Shown in pieces: positions 27,187 through 36,191 of a stretch of DNA of 64,000 nt. The stretch is from NCBI RefSeq assembly GCF_900117455.1, contig NZ_FPHO01000003.1, forward strand, positions 1,640,501 to 1,704,500. The letters are read 5' to 3'. Numbering within the stretch: the stretch's first letter is position 1; each line of letters begins with the position of its first letter. The DNA is from Hyphomicrobium sp. CS1GBMeth3. Its GTDB lineage: Bacteria; Pseudomonadota; Alphaproteobacteria; Rhizobiales; Hyphomicrobiaceae. Under the pieces are notes generated by a model. That model saw only the letters and a list, made by a program, of their open reading frames with translations, was not told where the DNA came from and did no database searches. Both the position numbers and the translations under genes were made by a program.

Positions 27187-28110
27187 ATGCCTAGTCTGAA
27201 ACAGCTTCAATACCTCGCTGCGATTGCGGAGACGCACCATTTCGCCCGGGCTGCCGAGCTGTGCCACGTTACTCAGCCCACTCTCAGCACTCAGCTTGCA
27301 GCATTCGAAAAACGCCTAGGACTGGCACTTGTCGAACGGGCACAGCATGGCGCCCACTTAACGCCTGCAGGACGTCTCATCCTTGAACGCGCAGAAATTG
27401 CTCTTAGGAGCGTGGAGGAGATTCGCGAGATCGCCAGAGCGGGAAAAAAGGGCGTTGTCGGCACCGTGCGCATTGGCGTCCTGCCGACACTCGGCCCATA
27501 CATGCTGCCTGAGCTCTTGCCCGACATTCACCATGTACATCCTCAGCTCAAGCTCTATGTGCGCGAGGAACTCTCTGAGGATCTTATCGCCAATCTGCAC
27601 CGAGGTAAGCACGACGCGGTTTTCACGTCTTTGCCTATTGGGAGTACCAACCTCCAAATCCGCCCCCTTTTCTGGGAACCGATCGTGGTTGCCATACCAA
27701 GCGGTCACCGACTGTCTGAAAAGACGGCACTGTTGCCCGGTGACCTAAAAGGAGAAGCGGTTCTGACACTCGAGCCAGGACATATTCTGCATCGACAGGT
27801 TCGCGATGTATGTGAAAAGTATGGGGCAGAGCTGCAGCTCGATTATGAAGGGACAAGTCTCGACACACTAAGGATCATGGTGGGTATGGGTATGGGGATA
27901 GCGCTCTTCCCCGCGCTGTATGTGCGGTCCGAAATTCCGAAGGACGCGAATGTGAAGGTAGCCAAATTACCCGATGCTAAGACTGGACGCACAATTGTTC
28001 TGGTCTCCAGGAGTAGCTCGCCGCGCGCACGTGATTACGATGCCCTTTCCAAGTCTCTGAGGCAATTTATCAGGTCGAAGTTCTCCGATGTCGTGCGCTT
28101 GGTGTCCTGA
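27187..28110 (+). CDS. OxyR-like LysR-family regulator lacking the peroxidatic cysteine
   Basis: This 307-residue regulator has an N-terminal winged helix-turn-helix (LKQLQYLAAIAETHHFARAA, HVTQPTLSTQLAAFEKRLG) and a C-terminal OxyR-like sensor domain (TVRIGVLPTLGPYMLPELLP; LTLEPGHILHRQVRDVCEKY). In OxyR the last motif is GHCLRDQAMGFC, with Cys199 and Cys208. Here the first position is Ile while the second Cys is kept, so the peroxide-sensing disulfide cannot form. It diverges from the xoxF unit and could control it. ATG 27187 matches the usual OxyR-family start; ATG 27175 is in frame. Confidence 0.85.
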   Translation: MPSLKQLQYLAAIAETHHFARAAELCHVTQPTLSTQLAAFEKRLGLALVERAQHGAHLTPAGRLILERAEIALRSVEEIREIARAGKKGVVGTVRIGVLPTLGPYMLPELLPDIHHVHPQLKLYVREELSEDLIANLHRGKHDAVFTSLPIGSTNLQIRPLFWEPIVVAIPSGHRLSEKTALLPGDLKGEAVLTLEPGHILHRQVRDVCEKYGAELQLDYEGTSLDTLRIMVGMGMGIALFPALYVRSEIPKDANVKVAKLPDAKTGRTIVLVSRSSSPRARDYDALSKSLRQFIRSKFSDVVRLVS

Positions 28111-28718
28111 GGACGCAATTGGCTAAGAACCACGGCGGCGGGCCAAGGCGACCGCCAATAAGCTCCACCCACGCGAGCCGCACCTCACGGTGGCAGTCAT
28201 CTGTCCGCTTTCTGACGCGATGAATCATCTTCGAAAGTTCCTGGAGGGCGAGCAGGTTCGCCCGGATGTTGAGGATCTCTTCGATCTGCCCCTCTGGTCT
28301 CTCTGGTTGATCGAAGCCGAGCTGTTCCCGGACATTCCCTCAAGCACGTGGCACCATATCACCCGCGGTCGCTGTCGCTTGAACAACACCTAGTTCGGGC
28401 CCAATCGAATTCGAGTGCATCGCGGCCGAAACCTATCCCTCCACTAGCGGATTCAGCGCCGCTTCGTGAAGCGCCAGGGTTGGAAGAAAGGCCGCGCCAC
28501 GCAAAAGCACCCCTTTCGTGCCGTTCCGCACCTCACTGGCGTCAGCCCTCTTGCCGAGGCACAGAGCACCTCGAGTCCCCTAGGTATTCTCAAATCTGAC
28601 AGTGCTCCGCAAAACCTGCTGCAGATCGAATGCTGCTGTGCACGCACAGTTGAGCGCATCGGTACTACTTCCTATATCCCGAAAGTGCCCCTGGAGTGCC
28701 CCGAAGGGATGCTATGCT
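28111..28718. other. Region upstream of the Dap operon, possible small frame
   Basis: These 608 bases separate the LysR gene from the biosynthetic operon. A 58-codon frame (28220-28393) starting MNHLRKFLEGEQVRPDVEDL has high third-position G/C and may be a small gene or a fragment. Nothing else was recognised. The operon promoter should be near the right end, but no clear hexamers were identified. Confidence 0.35.
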
Positions 28719-29687
28719 ATGATTGTTGAATCGCCGCTGGATATAATTTTTCGGGACGTGTTCTATCGTCTCAGAGCCTTCGCTGGCGATCACGACGTCT
28801 TCCTGAAGCTTGAGGGCTTTAATGTAACCGGCTCGATCAAGATCAAGACCGCCATTGGACTGATCGAGGATCTGGAGCAGCGCGGCGTTGCCAAGCCCGG
28901 CGAGACAGTTATCGTTGAATCGTCATCGGGGAATCTTGGCGTCGCGCTGAGCTTGGTCTGCGCCATCAAAGGATACAAGTTCATATGCGTGACGGATTCC
29001 AATGCCACGCGCGCTAATATCAGAGGCATGGAACTCTATGGTGCCAACGTCTGCGTGGTCGACGATTGCGGCACTAACGGTGGGTTCCTTGCAAATAGAT
29101 TCAAAATCATAGATCGCATACTTGAAACGGAGCCTCACGCTGTATGGCTCAATCAGTACGACAACATCGCGAATAAGAACGTCCACGCGGAGCAAACCGC
29201 GAACGAGATCGCGCACGAGTTTGGCACCGTCGACTGGATTTTCGTCGGCGCCGGCACCACGGGAACGCTTGCTGGGATTTCCGAGCAACTACGCCAAACG
29301 TATCCCAAGATAAGGATTGTGGCTGTCGAGCCCGAAGGTTCGGTCACATTCGGAGGTCAGCCCAGAAAGCGGCACATTCCGGGAATCGGAACCAGCGAAA
29401 GGCCGAGGCTCGCCGACTTGGCTGACCCAGACAGAGTCGTAGCAATCGACGAGGCGACGACGATCGAGGCGTGCCTCTCCTTCGTTCGCAAGTATCACCT
29501 GCTCGTCGGCGGAAGCACCGGCACCGTGCTGGCCGCGATCGAGAAGCTGGCTCCGGAGTTCAGGTCCGGAGACACGATCGTCGCCATCTCCGCAGACCTC
29601 GGAGAGAAATATCTGGACTCGGTTTATGATCCCCGTTGGGTGCGGAAGGTCATTACGTCAGAAAGCAAGGTTCTTGTCCAGGCGTGA
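28719..29687 (+). CDS. sbnA: SbnA-like PLP enzyme: N-(2-amino-2-carboxyethyl)-L-glutamate synthase
   Basis: This 322-residue PLP-dependent enzyme of the cysteine synthase fold is close to SbnA of the staphyloferrin B pathway (326 residues), which condenses O-phospho-L-serine with L-glutamate on the way to L-2,3-diaminopropionate. Visible motifs are KLEGFNVTGSIKIKTA with the PLP-binding Lys, VESSSGNLGVALSLVCA for the substrate carboxylate, and GAGTTGTLAGISEQL, the phosphate loop. SbnA-type PRKRHIPGIGTSERP and GGSTGTVLAAIEKL follow. ATG 28719 matches SbnA length; the longer reading upstream is not protein-like. It is the first gene of a four-gene operon and overlaps sbnB by four bases (GTGA). 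The SbnA assignment rests on motif and context, not on a database search. Confidence 0.85.
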   Translation: MIVESPLDIIFRDVFYRLRAFAGDHDVFLKLEGFNVTGSIKIKTAIGLIEDLEQRGVAKPGETVIVESSSGNLGVALSLVCAIKGYKFICVTDSNATRANIRGMELYGANVCVVDDCGTNGGFLANRFKIIDRILETEPHAVWLNQYDNIANKNVHAEQTANEIAHEFGTVDWIFVGAGTTGTLAGISEQLRQTYPKIRIVAVEPEGSVTFGGQPRKRHIPGIGTSERPRLADLADPDRVVAIDEATTIEACLSFVRKYHLLVGGSTGTVLAAIEKLAPEFRSGDTIVAISADLGEKYLDSVYDPRWVRKVITSESKVLVQA

Positions 29688-30715
29688 GGGAACACTACGT
29701 GGCTACGGCTCCGACATTCCACGTCGTTCCAGGCTCGGCAGTAAAAAGCGCAATCGAAGGCAATCGGAGCGGAGTTTTCGCCGCCGTCGAGACCGCGTAC
29801 CGTCTCCATGCCGCCGGAAGGTCCGTAAACCCCGACAGCTCCTTTCTTCGGTTTCCGGACAGCCCGAGCGCGCGCATTATTGGGCTCCCGGCCCATCTCG
29901 GCGGGGCGGTTCAAAAAAGCGGCATCAAATGGATCTCGAGCTTTCCGGCCAACCGGGCCGGGAACCTGGCCCGGGCCTCGGCTGTTCAGATCATCAACGA
30001 CGCCGCGACGGGCTATCCCATTGGCTGTATCGAGGCGTCGCTCATCAGCGCGACGCGCACCGCCGCCTCCGCGGCCCTTGCAGCGGAGCATCTGTCTCCG
30101 ACGCCTTTTGAGGGAGAGCTCGCCGTCATCGGCACCGGCGTGATCGCCCGCGCCACCGCCGAGTGGCTGCTCTTTCGAGGTTGGAAGTTCCGAAGCGTCC
30201 GCCTCTATGACATAGACCGGAATGAGGCCGCGCGGTTCAAGGCCTGGATTCGCGACGAGAAGGGTCTAGCGGCGGAGGTCCATACTAATCTGGAAGGCGC
30301 CCTGCGGGGTGCCTCATTAATCCTCTTCACCACCACGGCGCTCGAGCCCCATCTCGCCGACGAGACACTGCTCGCGCACGCGCCGACCGTTCTGCACCTC
30401 TCGCTGCGTGACCTCTCCGTGGATGTGATCCTCGCCGCGCAGAACATCGTCGATGATATCGATCACTGCCTGAAGGCCAACACGTCCCTCCATCTGGCAG
30501 AACAGGCGACGGGACATAGGGACTTCGTAGCAGGCACTTTGGTTGATATTCTCGATCAGAGGCTTAAGTCGGACTTCGAACGGCCGCGCATCTTCTCGCC
30601 GTTCGGCCTCGGCGTGCTCGACCTCGCGGTCAGCGACTTCGTGCTTCAGGCGGCCATATCGTCCAACGCAACGCTCGCGCTTTCTGACTTCTTCAGCAAC
30701 TCGGTCCGATGGTGA
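29684..30715 (+). CDS. sbnB: SbnB-like NAD-dependent dehydrogenase (Dap synthesis)
   Basis: This 343-residue enzyme is of the ornithine cyclodeaminase/mu-crystallin family. SbnB oxidatively hydrolyses the SbnA product to L-2,3-diaminopropionate and 2-oxoglutarate. Features are the N-terminal half with GLPAHLGGAVQKSGIKWISS and FPANRAGNLARASAVQIIND, then the Rossmann domain with ELAVIGTGVIARATAEWLL (GxGxxA) and LYDIDRNEAARF, whose Asp favours NAD. The tail IFSPFGLGVLDLAVSDFVL matches SbnB. The start is GTG 29684, overlapping the sbnA stop by four bases, giving translational coupling. With SbnA it supplies Dap for the downstream NRPS. Confidence 0.85.
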   Translation: MREHYVATAPTFHVVPGSAVKSAIEGNRSGVFAAVETAYRLHAAGRSVNPDSSFLRFPDSPSARIIGLPAHLGGAVQKSGIKWISSFPANRAGNLARASAVQIINDAATGYPIGCIEASLISATRTAASAALAAEHLSPTPFEGELAVIGTGVIARATAEWLLFRGWKFRSVRLYDIDRNEAARFKAWIRDEKGLAAEVHTNLEGALRGASLILFTTTALEPHLADETLLAHAPTVLHLSLRDLSVDVILAAQNIVDDIDHCLKANTSLHLAEQATGHRDFVAGTLVDILDQRLKSDFERPRIFSPFGLGVLDLAVSDFVLQAAISSNATLALSDFFSNSVRW

Positions 30716-30722
30716 GGCAAGG

Positions 30723-31862
30723 ATGCAGGTTAGCGATCAGAACGTTTCTAGCGACGTGTTGAGCCGGACGGAGTCCCGCGCTGCCTCATCAGGGAGGGAC
30801 GTCGACCCGGCGCCGCGGGTCTGGAGCTGCAACGAGTGGGACCCGCTGGAGGAGGTCATCGTCGGCAATGTGCTGAATGCGCGCTATCCGACGCCGGACC
30901 AAAGTACGCAAGTGGCGGAGTTCCCCGACCGGCCCCTTGCTGAGATTCCGCGTGGGCAGTTCCCGCAGCGGATCATCGAGGAGACGGAGGAGGATCTGGA
31001 CGCGTTCGTCCACATCCTGGAGAAGGCCGGCGTCACTGTGCAACGGCCGGACACCTGGCCGCACGACGCCAGCTTCTCCACCATCAAATGGAAGGCACAG
31101 GGCTACTACAATTATTGCCCCCGGGACCTCATTCTGGTGATCGGCGACCAGATCATCGAGACCCCCAATGTCATCCGCAGCCGCGCCCAGGAGACGTGCA
31201 GTTATCGAACCCTGTTGCTCGAGTACATGAGGTCGGGTGCGAGATGGTACAGCGCGCCGAAGCCGATGCTGCTCGACTCTCTCTTCGAGGGCGTCGATCT
31301 CGAGAAGCCCACGCCGCACAACCACGAGCCGGCCTTCGACGCTGCAAACGTGCTGCGTTTCGGCGAGGACCTGATCTACCTCGTCAGCGCTACCGGCAAC
31401 GAGCTCGGCGGCCGCTGGCTACAGGCGTGCCTGGGGGACAGGTATCGCGTCCACTTCCTCAAGGATGTCTACTTTGGGAGCCACATCGATTCGACGATCG
31501 TCGCCCTGCGGCCCGGCCTCGTGCTCTGCAATCCCGGGCGTCTCAACGACGACACGCTGCCGCCGATCCTGAGGCAGTGGGAGGTCATCTACAGTCCACC
31601 GATGGAGAACACGGACAGGCACGATGCCGAGTACATCTCGATGAGCATCGGCAGCGACTGGATCGACATGAACGCCCTCAGCATCAATCCGAGCTTGGTC
31701 GTGGTCGACCGCAACCAGCCGTCGCTGATCAAGCTCCTGGAGAAGCACGGTCTTGACGTGATACCCCTGCAACTACGCCACTCAAAGCTGCTGGGCGGCG
31801 GCCCACATTGCATCACTCTGGACGTCCGCCGCAGGGGCACCCTTGAGCGCTACTTCGATTGA
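30723..31862 (+). CDS. Arginine:amine amidinotransferase (AGAT/GATM family)
   Basis: This 379-residue enzyme is of the L-arginine:glycine amidinotransferase family, which moves an amidino group from arginine to a primary amine. The three catalytic elements of human AGAT are recognisable: the Asp in FDAANVLRFGEDLIYLVS, the His in YFGSHIDSTIVALRPG (AGAT HIDAT), and the nucleophilic Cys in LLGGGPHCITLDVRRRG. The end, RRRGTLERYFD, closely follows AGAT. It starts seven bases after sbnB and 36 bases before the NRPS gene. In this operon the likely acceptor is Dap or a Dap residue in the peptide, giving a 3-guanidino-alanine side chain; that substrate is inference. It is the same length as bacterial amidinotransferases in natural-product clusters. 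Confidence 0.9.
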   Translation: MQVSDQNVSSDVLSRTESRAASSGRDVDPAPRVWSCNEWDPLEEVIVGNVLNARYPTPDQSTQVAEFPDRPLAEIPRGQFPQRIIEETEEDLDAFVHILEKAGVTVQRPDTWPHDASFSTIKWKAQGYYNYCPRDLILVIGDQIIETPNVIRSRAQETCSYRTLLLEYMRSGARWYSAPKPMLLDSLFEGVDLEKPTPHNHEPAFDAANVLRFGEDLIYLVSATGNELGGRWLQACLGDRYRVHFLKDVYFGSHIDSTIVALRPGLVLCNPGRLNDDTLPPILRQWEVIYSPPMENTDRHDAEYISMSIGSDWIDMNALSINPSLVVVDRNQPSLIKLLEKHGLDVIPLQLRHSKLLGGGPHCITLDVRRRGTLERYFD

Positions 31863-31898
31863 GTGTGCCCAAAGGTTCCGAGCATGTGAGGAACGACC

Positions 31899-34800
31899 TT
31901 GGCATTCGCGGCGACCATCCTGGCGGGCTTCCTCATCTTGGTGTTTCTGGCTTGGCGTCAGTATCTCTGGGCGGGCAGGTGGCGTGAGCTTGTCGACACA
32001 TGCCCCTACAGCTTGACGGACGTATTCGGCCGCAACCATTTGGCGAAGGTGCCGCACCAGAAGGGCGTGCGCTGGCTCCCGGAGATCTTCAGCCGCTCCG
32101 CCGTGCGGTACCCTGATCTGCCCGCCCTGCAGATTCCCCACACCGGCGAGACGCTGACATACGCCGAGCTCGATGCGCGCGCCGAGCGCGTGGCCGCGGC
32201 CGTATCCCCGTTCTTGACGGGACCTGACCAGGTGGTCGCAGTGGCGATGCCGCAAGACAACTGCGAGATCGTCGCCGCGCACCTCGGCGTGCTCAGGGCC
32301 GGAGGCACGCTGGTCGTCCTCGATACGACGCTACCCGACGCCCTGTTGGCGCATATGCTCGACGACGCCCGCCCGGTAGTCGTACTGACACGCGGCGAGG
32401 CAATGTTTCGCGCATTGCCCACGCTCGACCTGTTGGCGTTGCCGCAGGAACTGCCGGAACGGCGGCCACCGTCTTGGCTGGACGATCCCGCGCAACGCCT
32501 CGCCACCATCTTCTACACGAGCGGCACCACCGGCCTGCCCAAGGGCGTAGACTGCCCGCACGCCGGCTACGTGAACCTCGCGCTCACCTACGCGGACTAC
32601 TTCGACTTCGTGCCCGGCGTCGACGCGACCTCGCTCACCTCGTCGCTCGGCTACGACGGCAGCATCTCCGAGATGTACAGCGCCTGGGTCTCGGGCTGTG
32701 CAGTGGTCCTCTTGACGAAGGGTCAGGTCCGATCCGGTCCGGAACTGGTCCCCGTGCTGTGCGAGGCCGAGGTCACAGTGCTGTTTTGCCCGCCGGTGCT
32801 CCTCACTGCTCTGACGCTCACGCCCGAGGTGGATCTTCCCTATCCTCTGTGCCGCTACATCGTGCCCGCGGGCGAGGCCTTTCCCGCCGCACTGGTCGAA
32901 CCGTGGACACGCGGCCGGCGCCAGATCATCAACACCTACGGTCCGACGGAAGGCAGCACCGACACGAGCCGCCAGAGCCTACGGGCGGGCGAGCCGATCA
33001 CCATCGGCTCACCGTTCGCCAACGTCACCTACGTCATCCTCGAGGTCGACGGACTCACCCCGCTGCCGCATGGGGAGGTCGGCGAGCTTTGCATCGGTGG
33101 CGTCCACCTCGCGCGCGGCTATCGCAACCTGCCGGAGCAGACGGCCCACAAGTTCATCACTCACCCTAGGTTCGGTCGCCTCTACCGCACGGGTGACAGG
33201 TGCAGGATCGACATTCGCACCCAGCGTGTACACTTCCTCGGCCGCCTCGACGCGCAGCTAAAGGTGCGCGGCCACCGCGTCGAGGCGCACGCTGTAGAGG
33301 ATATCCTGCAGAGCGAGTTCCGAGAGATCGAGGCCGCGGTGTTAGACTACCAGAACGAGGCCCTCGTTGCGTTCGTGGCTGCGCCCTCTCTCTTCCCGGG
33401 GAAGATCCGGGCAGCCGTTCCCGCGCCGGCGGAATGGGCGACCTGCGTAACGGCGCTCCTCGCTGAGCGACTTCCGGCGCCGTCGGTTCCATCGAGCATC
33501 TACCTCGTGGAGAAGTTCGCTACGAGCCCGGTGTCAGGGAAGATCGACAGGAAGCGTCTGCCGAATCTCTCCACGCTCACAAAGCCTGCCGCACCCGAAA
33601 TCGAACCGCCGCTGGTGCGAAAGCAGGACGGGGAGCAACGGGAAACCGAGCCGCCGCGCGCGGAGGCGGCCCTGCCGCCAGGCTCGGAGGAAGTGCTGGC
33701 GATCTGCCGCGCCGTGATCGACGCGCCGCTCGGGTGGGACGACGGCTTTGCCGAGTCGGGCGGACATTCGATCGCCATCGCACGCTTGGCGCAAAGGCTG
33801 CACGCCGCGGGATGGCACGTCTCGGTCCGCGCGCTGCTGACCGACTGCAACACACCGCGAAAGGTCGCTAGAGGCGCGAGCCAGGCGCATCGTGCAGCAA
33901 CCGCCCCGACCGTTTCCGCGAGGCCCGCGGAGAGTAGGGCGAGGCGCGACGAGCATGCGGCGGAGGTGCTCCCGGTTGGATACTTCACGACCCTGCAGGT
34001 GCTTTTCGCGCTCTTCCTGTACCTCCCGGGGTTGGTCGGCTTCTTCGTCGCCTTGGCCTACATCGAGATCGGGACGTTCTTCGCCACGGCCAGCCTTGGG
34101 GCATTCATCGCCGTCGGCGGCGCACTCTATCTGCTGGGTCTCCTTCTGCCGTTCGCCGCCCTGCTTTGGGTCAGGGCGATCAAGCGGATTATGGGCGGCG
34201 ACGCCTTGAGTAACAACGTCACGCCGGGCGTATATCCCAAGTGGAGCCGGATGCATCTCCGCATCTGGTGCATCACCCGGTTGGAGAGCGCGGTGCTGCT
34301 GCCGCTCGGCGCGATGTACCGCAGCGCGCCGCTCCTGGCCTTCGCGCTGCGACAGCTCGGCGCCACCGTGGGCCGCAATCTGCAATGCGCGCATGACGCC
34401 TATCTGGCCGGACCGGTGGATCTGCTCTCCATTGGTGACGACGTCGCCATCCAGACCGGGGCCTACATCCGTACGGCGCGGCTCGTGGGATCCAACGTGC
34501 ACGTCGGCCCCATCCGCTTCGAGAGCGGTTGCAAGATCGGAATGCGCGCCGCCGTTGTCGAGAACCTGACGATTGGGCGCGGTACGTGGATCACACCGTT
34601 CACGCCCATCCTCGGCGACGTCGGCGCGCACGAAATGTGGGAGGGCGCGCCCGCGCGCCTCACCGGCCACTATACGGAGCTCACACGCACAGCGCGCGTC
34701 TGCCAGTATGCACAGCCCATATGGCTGCTCGAGACGCTCAATGTTCTGATGCAGGTGTTCATCTACTTCTGGCTCAGCCTTCTTCCCGGGGCGGCAATCC

Positions 34801-36188
34801 TATGGTTCGCGCGGGAATTCATCCCCGCCGGCGAGGCCGGGTTGTCGGATACCTATTTCCAGGTCACGCCGCTGCCGGAGATCGCCTGGCAGCTTACGCT
34901 CTACGCCTTCATCAGTGCCTGGCTCGGGGCGGTCGTGCTGTCCGTGCTCACCTGTCTCTTCATCCGCTGGACCGCCGCCGCGCCGGGGCTCTACCCCGTG
35001 CACGGGCTTCACGCCGCACTGCTGATGTACCGAATGAAGGGGATGAACAGCCTACAGGGGCAATGGACGTGGACTATCACCGGCCAGTATCTGCGCGCGC
35101 TCGCAGGTCTGCGCTTTCCGCGGGTTGGCGCGTCGGAATGCGACGTGATGTTCAACCTCGTCCCGGACGCTGCGAGCGCCGACACGCAGGTGTTCTGGGC
35201 CAACGGCTGCTTCACGAACATGCTCGACTGCAGCGCGACGCACTTCACGCTGCGTCAGCTCGAAATGCCGAGGAACTTCTTCAGCGGCAACAACTGCGTG
35301 GCGGAGTACGGGCAGCTCCCGGACAACTTCATGCTGGGTGTCTCGACGCCCGCCAGTGACATCGAGTTTCGGCGCCAGATGCGGTTGCGGCCGGGCGCGC
35401 CGATCACGGTGGCCGGCAACCCGCCGGTGAGGTTCGCGAGCGCCGCGTTCGAAGAGGAGAACAAGGCCATCAAGCCGCCCGGCTTCCGGCTGTTCCTGAC
35501 GCGGGTCCTGCTCAACGACTTCTTCAGCGTTGGGACGCTGGGCATCGCCGAAGGCTTGATCTTCACCATCCTCTTCGTCTGCGGGCTGAGGTGGGGCGCC
35601 GATCCGATCACGGGCACAATCGCTGCTCTTGTCGTTGCCGAGGCCTGCCTGATCGCGCTCTGCGTAGGGATCAAGGCGGCCCTCGTCGGCCGATGGGGAG
35701 CCGACGACGCGACGCCCTTCTGGTCCTGGAAGCACTTTGCCTATTTTTTCGCCCAGGACTGCTTCTTCGCCTGGTGCCGGGGCCCGCTCGGCTTCAGTGC
35801 CGGGACGATCCTCTCGAACCCCATCCTGCGCTGGATGGGATGTCGGATTGGCAGCCGCACAATCGTAACCCAGCCCATGCAGTGCTCTGACTGGAACGCG
35901 GTGGATTTCGGCAATGACTGCACGGTCGACGGCTTCCTACAGTTCCACAGCTTCGAGAACATGACGCTAAAAGTGAAGCGAACCCGCATCGGGGACGGCT
36001 GCGCCGTGAGCTTTGGCGCTACGGTGATGGGCGGCGCGAAAATCGAACGCGACACGACACTCTTGCCGCTGTCCCTGGTCCTCAAGGAGGTGAGCCTGTC
36101 CACGGCCACCTACGAGGGCAGCCCCGTCGAGCCAATTGAGGCTCAGTCGGGCTGCTGCGATGGGAGAAGCGGTTACCGAGCGCGCTGA
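31899..36188 (+). CDS. Membrane NRPS of the poly-lysine-synthetase (Pls) type: TM-A-T-6TM
   Basis: This 1429-residue single-module NRPS has, in order: an extra N-terminal membrane helix (residues 1-20); an adenylation domain (about 55-560) with FYTSGTTGLPKGV, INTYGPTEGSTD, LYRTGDRCR, GRLDAQLKVRGHRVE and SGKIDRKRLP; and a thiolation domain (about 600-670) with FAESGGHSIAIARL, whose Ser carries phosphopantetheine. From about 690 to the end is a region like that of epsilon-poly-L-lysine synthetase (TIGR02353-type): three pairs of membrane helices (about 692-755, 947-1025, 1205-1275) alternating with soluble domains containing left-handed beta-helix-type repeats. In Pls these domains join monomers iteratively without classical C or TE domains. 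The binding pocket, aligned by hand to GrsA-PheA, reads D-G-S-F-V-A-T-T-D-K; the Asp at position 331 suits a basic side chain. The start is TTG 31899 after GAGGAA. The monomer (Dap or guanidino-Dap) is inferred from the operon. Confidence 0.9.
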   Translation: MAFAATILAGFLILVFLAWRQYLWAGRWRELVDTCPYSLTDVFGRNHLAKVPHQKGVRWLPEIFSRSAVRYPDLPALQIPHTGETLTYAELDARAERVAAAVSPFLTGPDQVVAVAMPQDNCEIVAAHLGVLRAGGTLVVLDTTLPDALLAHMLDDARPVVVLTRGEAMFRALPTLDLLALPQELPERRPPSWLDDPAQRLATIFYTSGTTGLPKGVDCPHAGYVNLALTYADYFDFVPGVDATSLTSSLGYDGSISEMYSAWVSGCAVVLLTKGQVRSGPELVPVLCEAEVTVLFCPPVLLTALTLTPEVDLPYPLCRYIVPAGEAFPAALVEPWTRGRRQIINTYGPTEGSTDTSRQSLRAGEPITIGSPFANVTYVILEVDGLTPLPHGEVGELCIGGVHLARGYRNLPEQTAHKFITHPRFGRLYRTGDRCRIDIRTQRVHFLGRLDAQLKVRGHRVEAHAVEDILQSEFREIEAAVLDYQNEALVAFVAAPSLFPGKIRAAVPAPAEWATCVTALLAERLPAPSVPSSIYLVEKFATSPVSGKIDRKRLPNLSTLTKPAAPEIEPPLVRKQDGEQRETEPPRAEAALPPGSEEVLAICRAVIDAPLGWDDGFAESGGHSIAIARLAQRLHAAGWHVSVRALLTDCNTPRKVARGASQAHRAATAPTVSARPAESRARRDEHAAEVLPVGYFTTLQVLFALFLYLPGLVGFFVALAYIEIGTFFATASLGAFIAVGGALYLLGLLLPFAALLWVRAIKRIMGGDALSNNVTPGVYPKWSRMHLRIWCITRLESAVLLPLGAMYRSAPLLAFALRQLGATVGRNLQCAHDAYLAGPVDLLSIGDDVAIQTGAYIRTARLVGSNVHVGPIRFESGCKIGMRAAVVENLTIGRGTWITPFTPILGDVGAHEMWEGAPARLTGHYTELTRTARVCQYAQPIWLLETLNVLMQVFIYFWLSLLPGAAILWFAREFIPAGEAGLSDTYFQVTPLPEIAWQLTLYAFISAWLGAVVLSVLTCLFIRWTAAAPGLYPVHGLHAALLMYRMKGMNSLQGQWTWTITGQYLRALAGLRFPRVGASECDVMFNLVPDAASADTQVFWANGCFTNMLDCSATHFTLRQLEMPRNFFSGNNCVAEYGQLPDNFMLGVSTPASDIEFRRQMRLRPGAPITVAGNPPVRFASAAFEEENKAIKPPGFRLFLTRVLLNDFFSVGTLGIAEGLIFTILFVCGLRWGADPITGTIAALVVAEACLIALCVGIKAALVGRWGADDATPFWSWKHFAYFFAQDCFFAWCRGPLGFSAGTILSNPILRWMGCRIGSRTIVTQPMQCSDWNAVDFGNDCTVDGFLQFHSFENMTLKVKRTRIGDGCAVSFGATVMGGAKIERDTTLLPLSLVLKEVSLSTATYEGSPVEPIEAQSGCCDGRSGYRAR

Positions 36189-36191
36189 CGC

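Noticed and set aside
28453..28729. Short frames upstream of sbnA on both strands
   Set aside because: Codon use and content are not protein-like, and none has a clear start.
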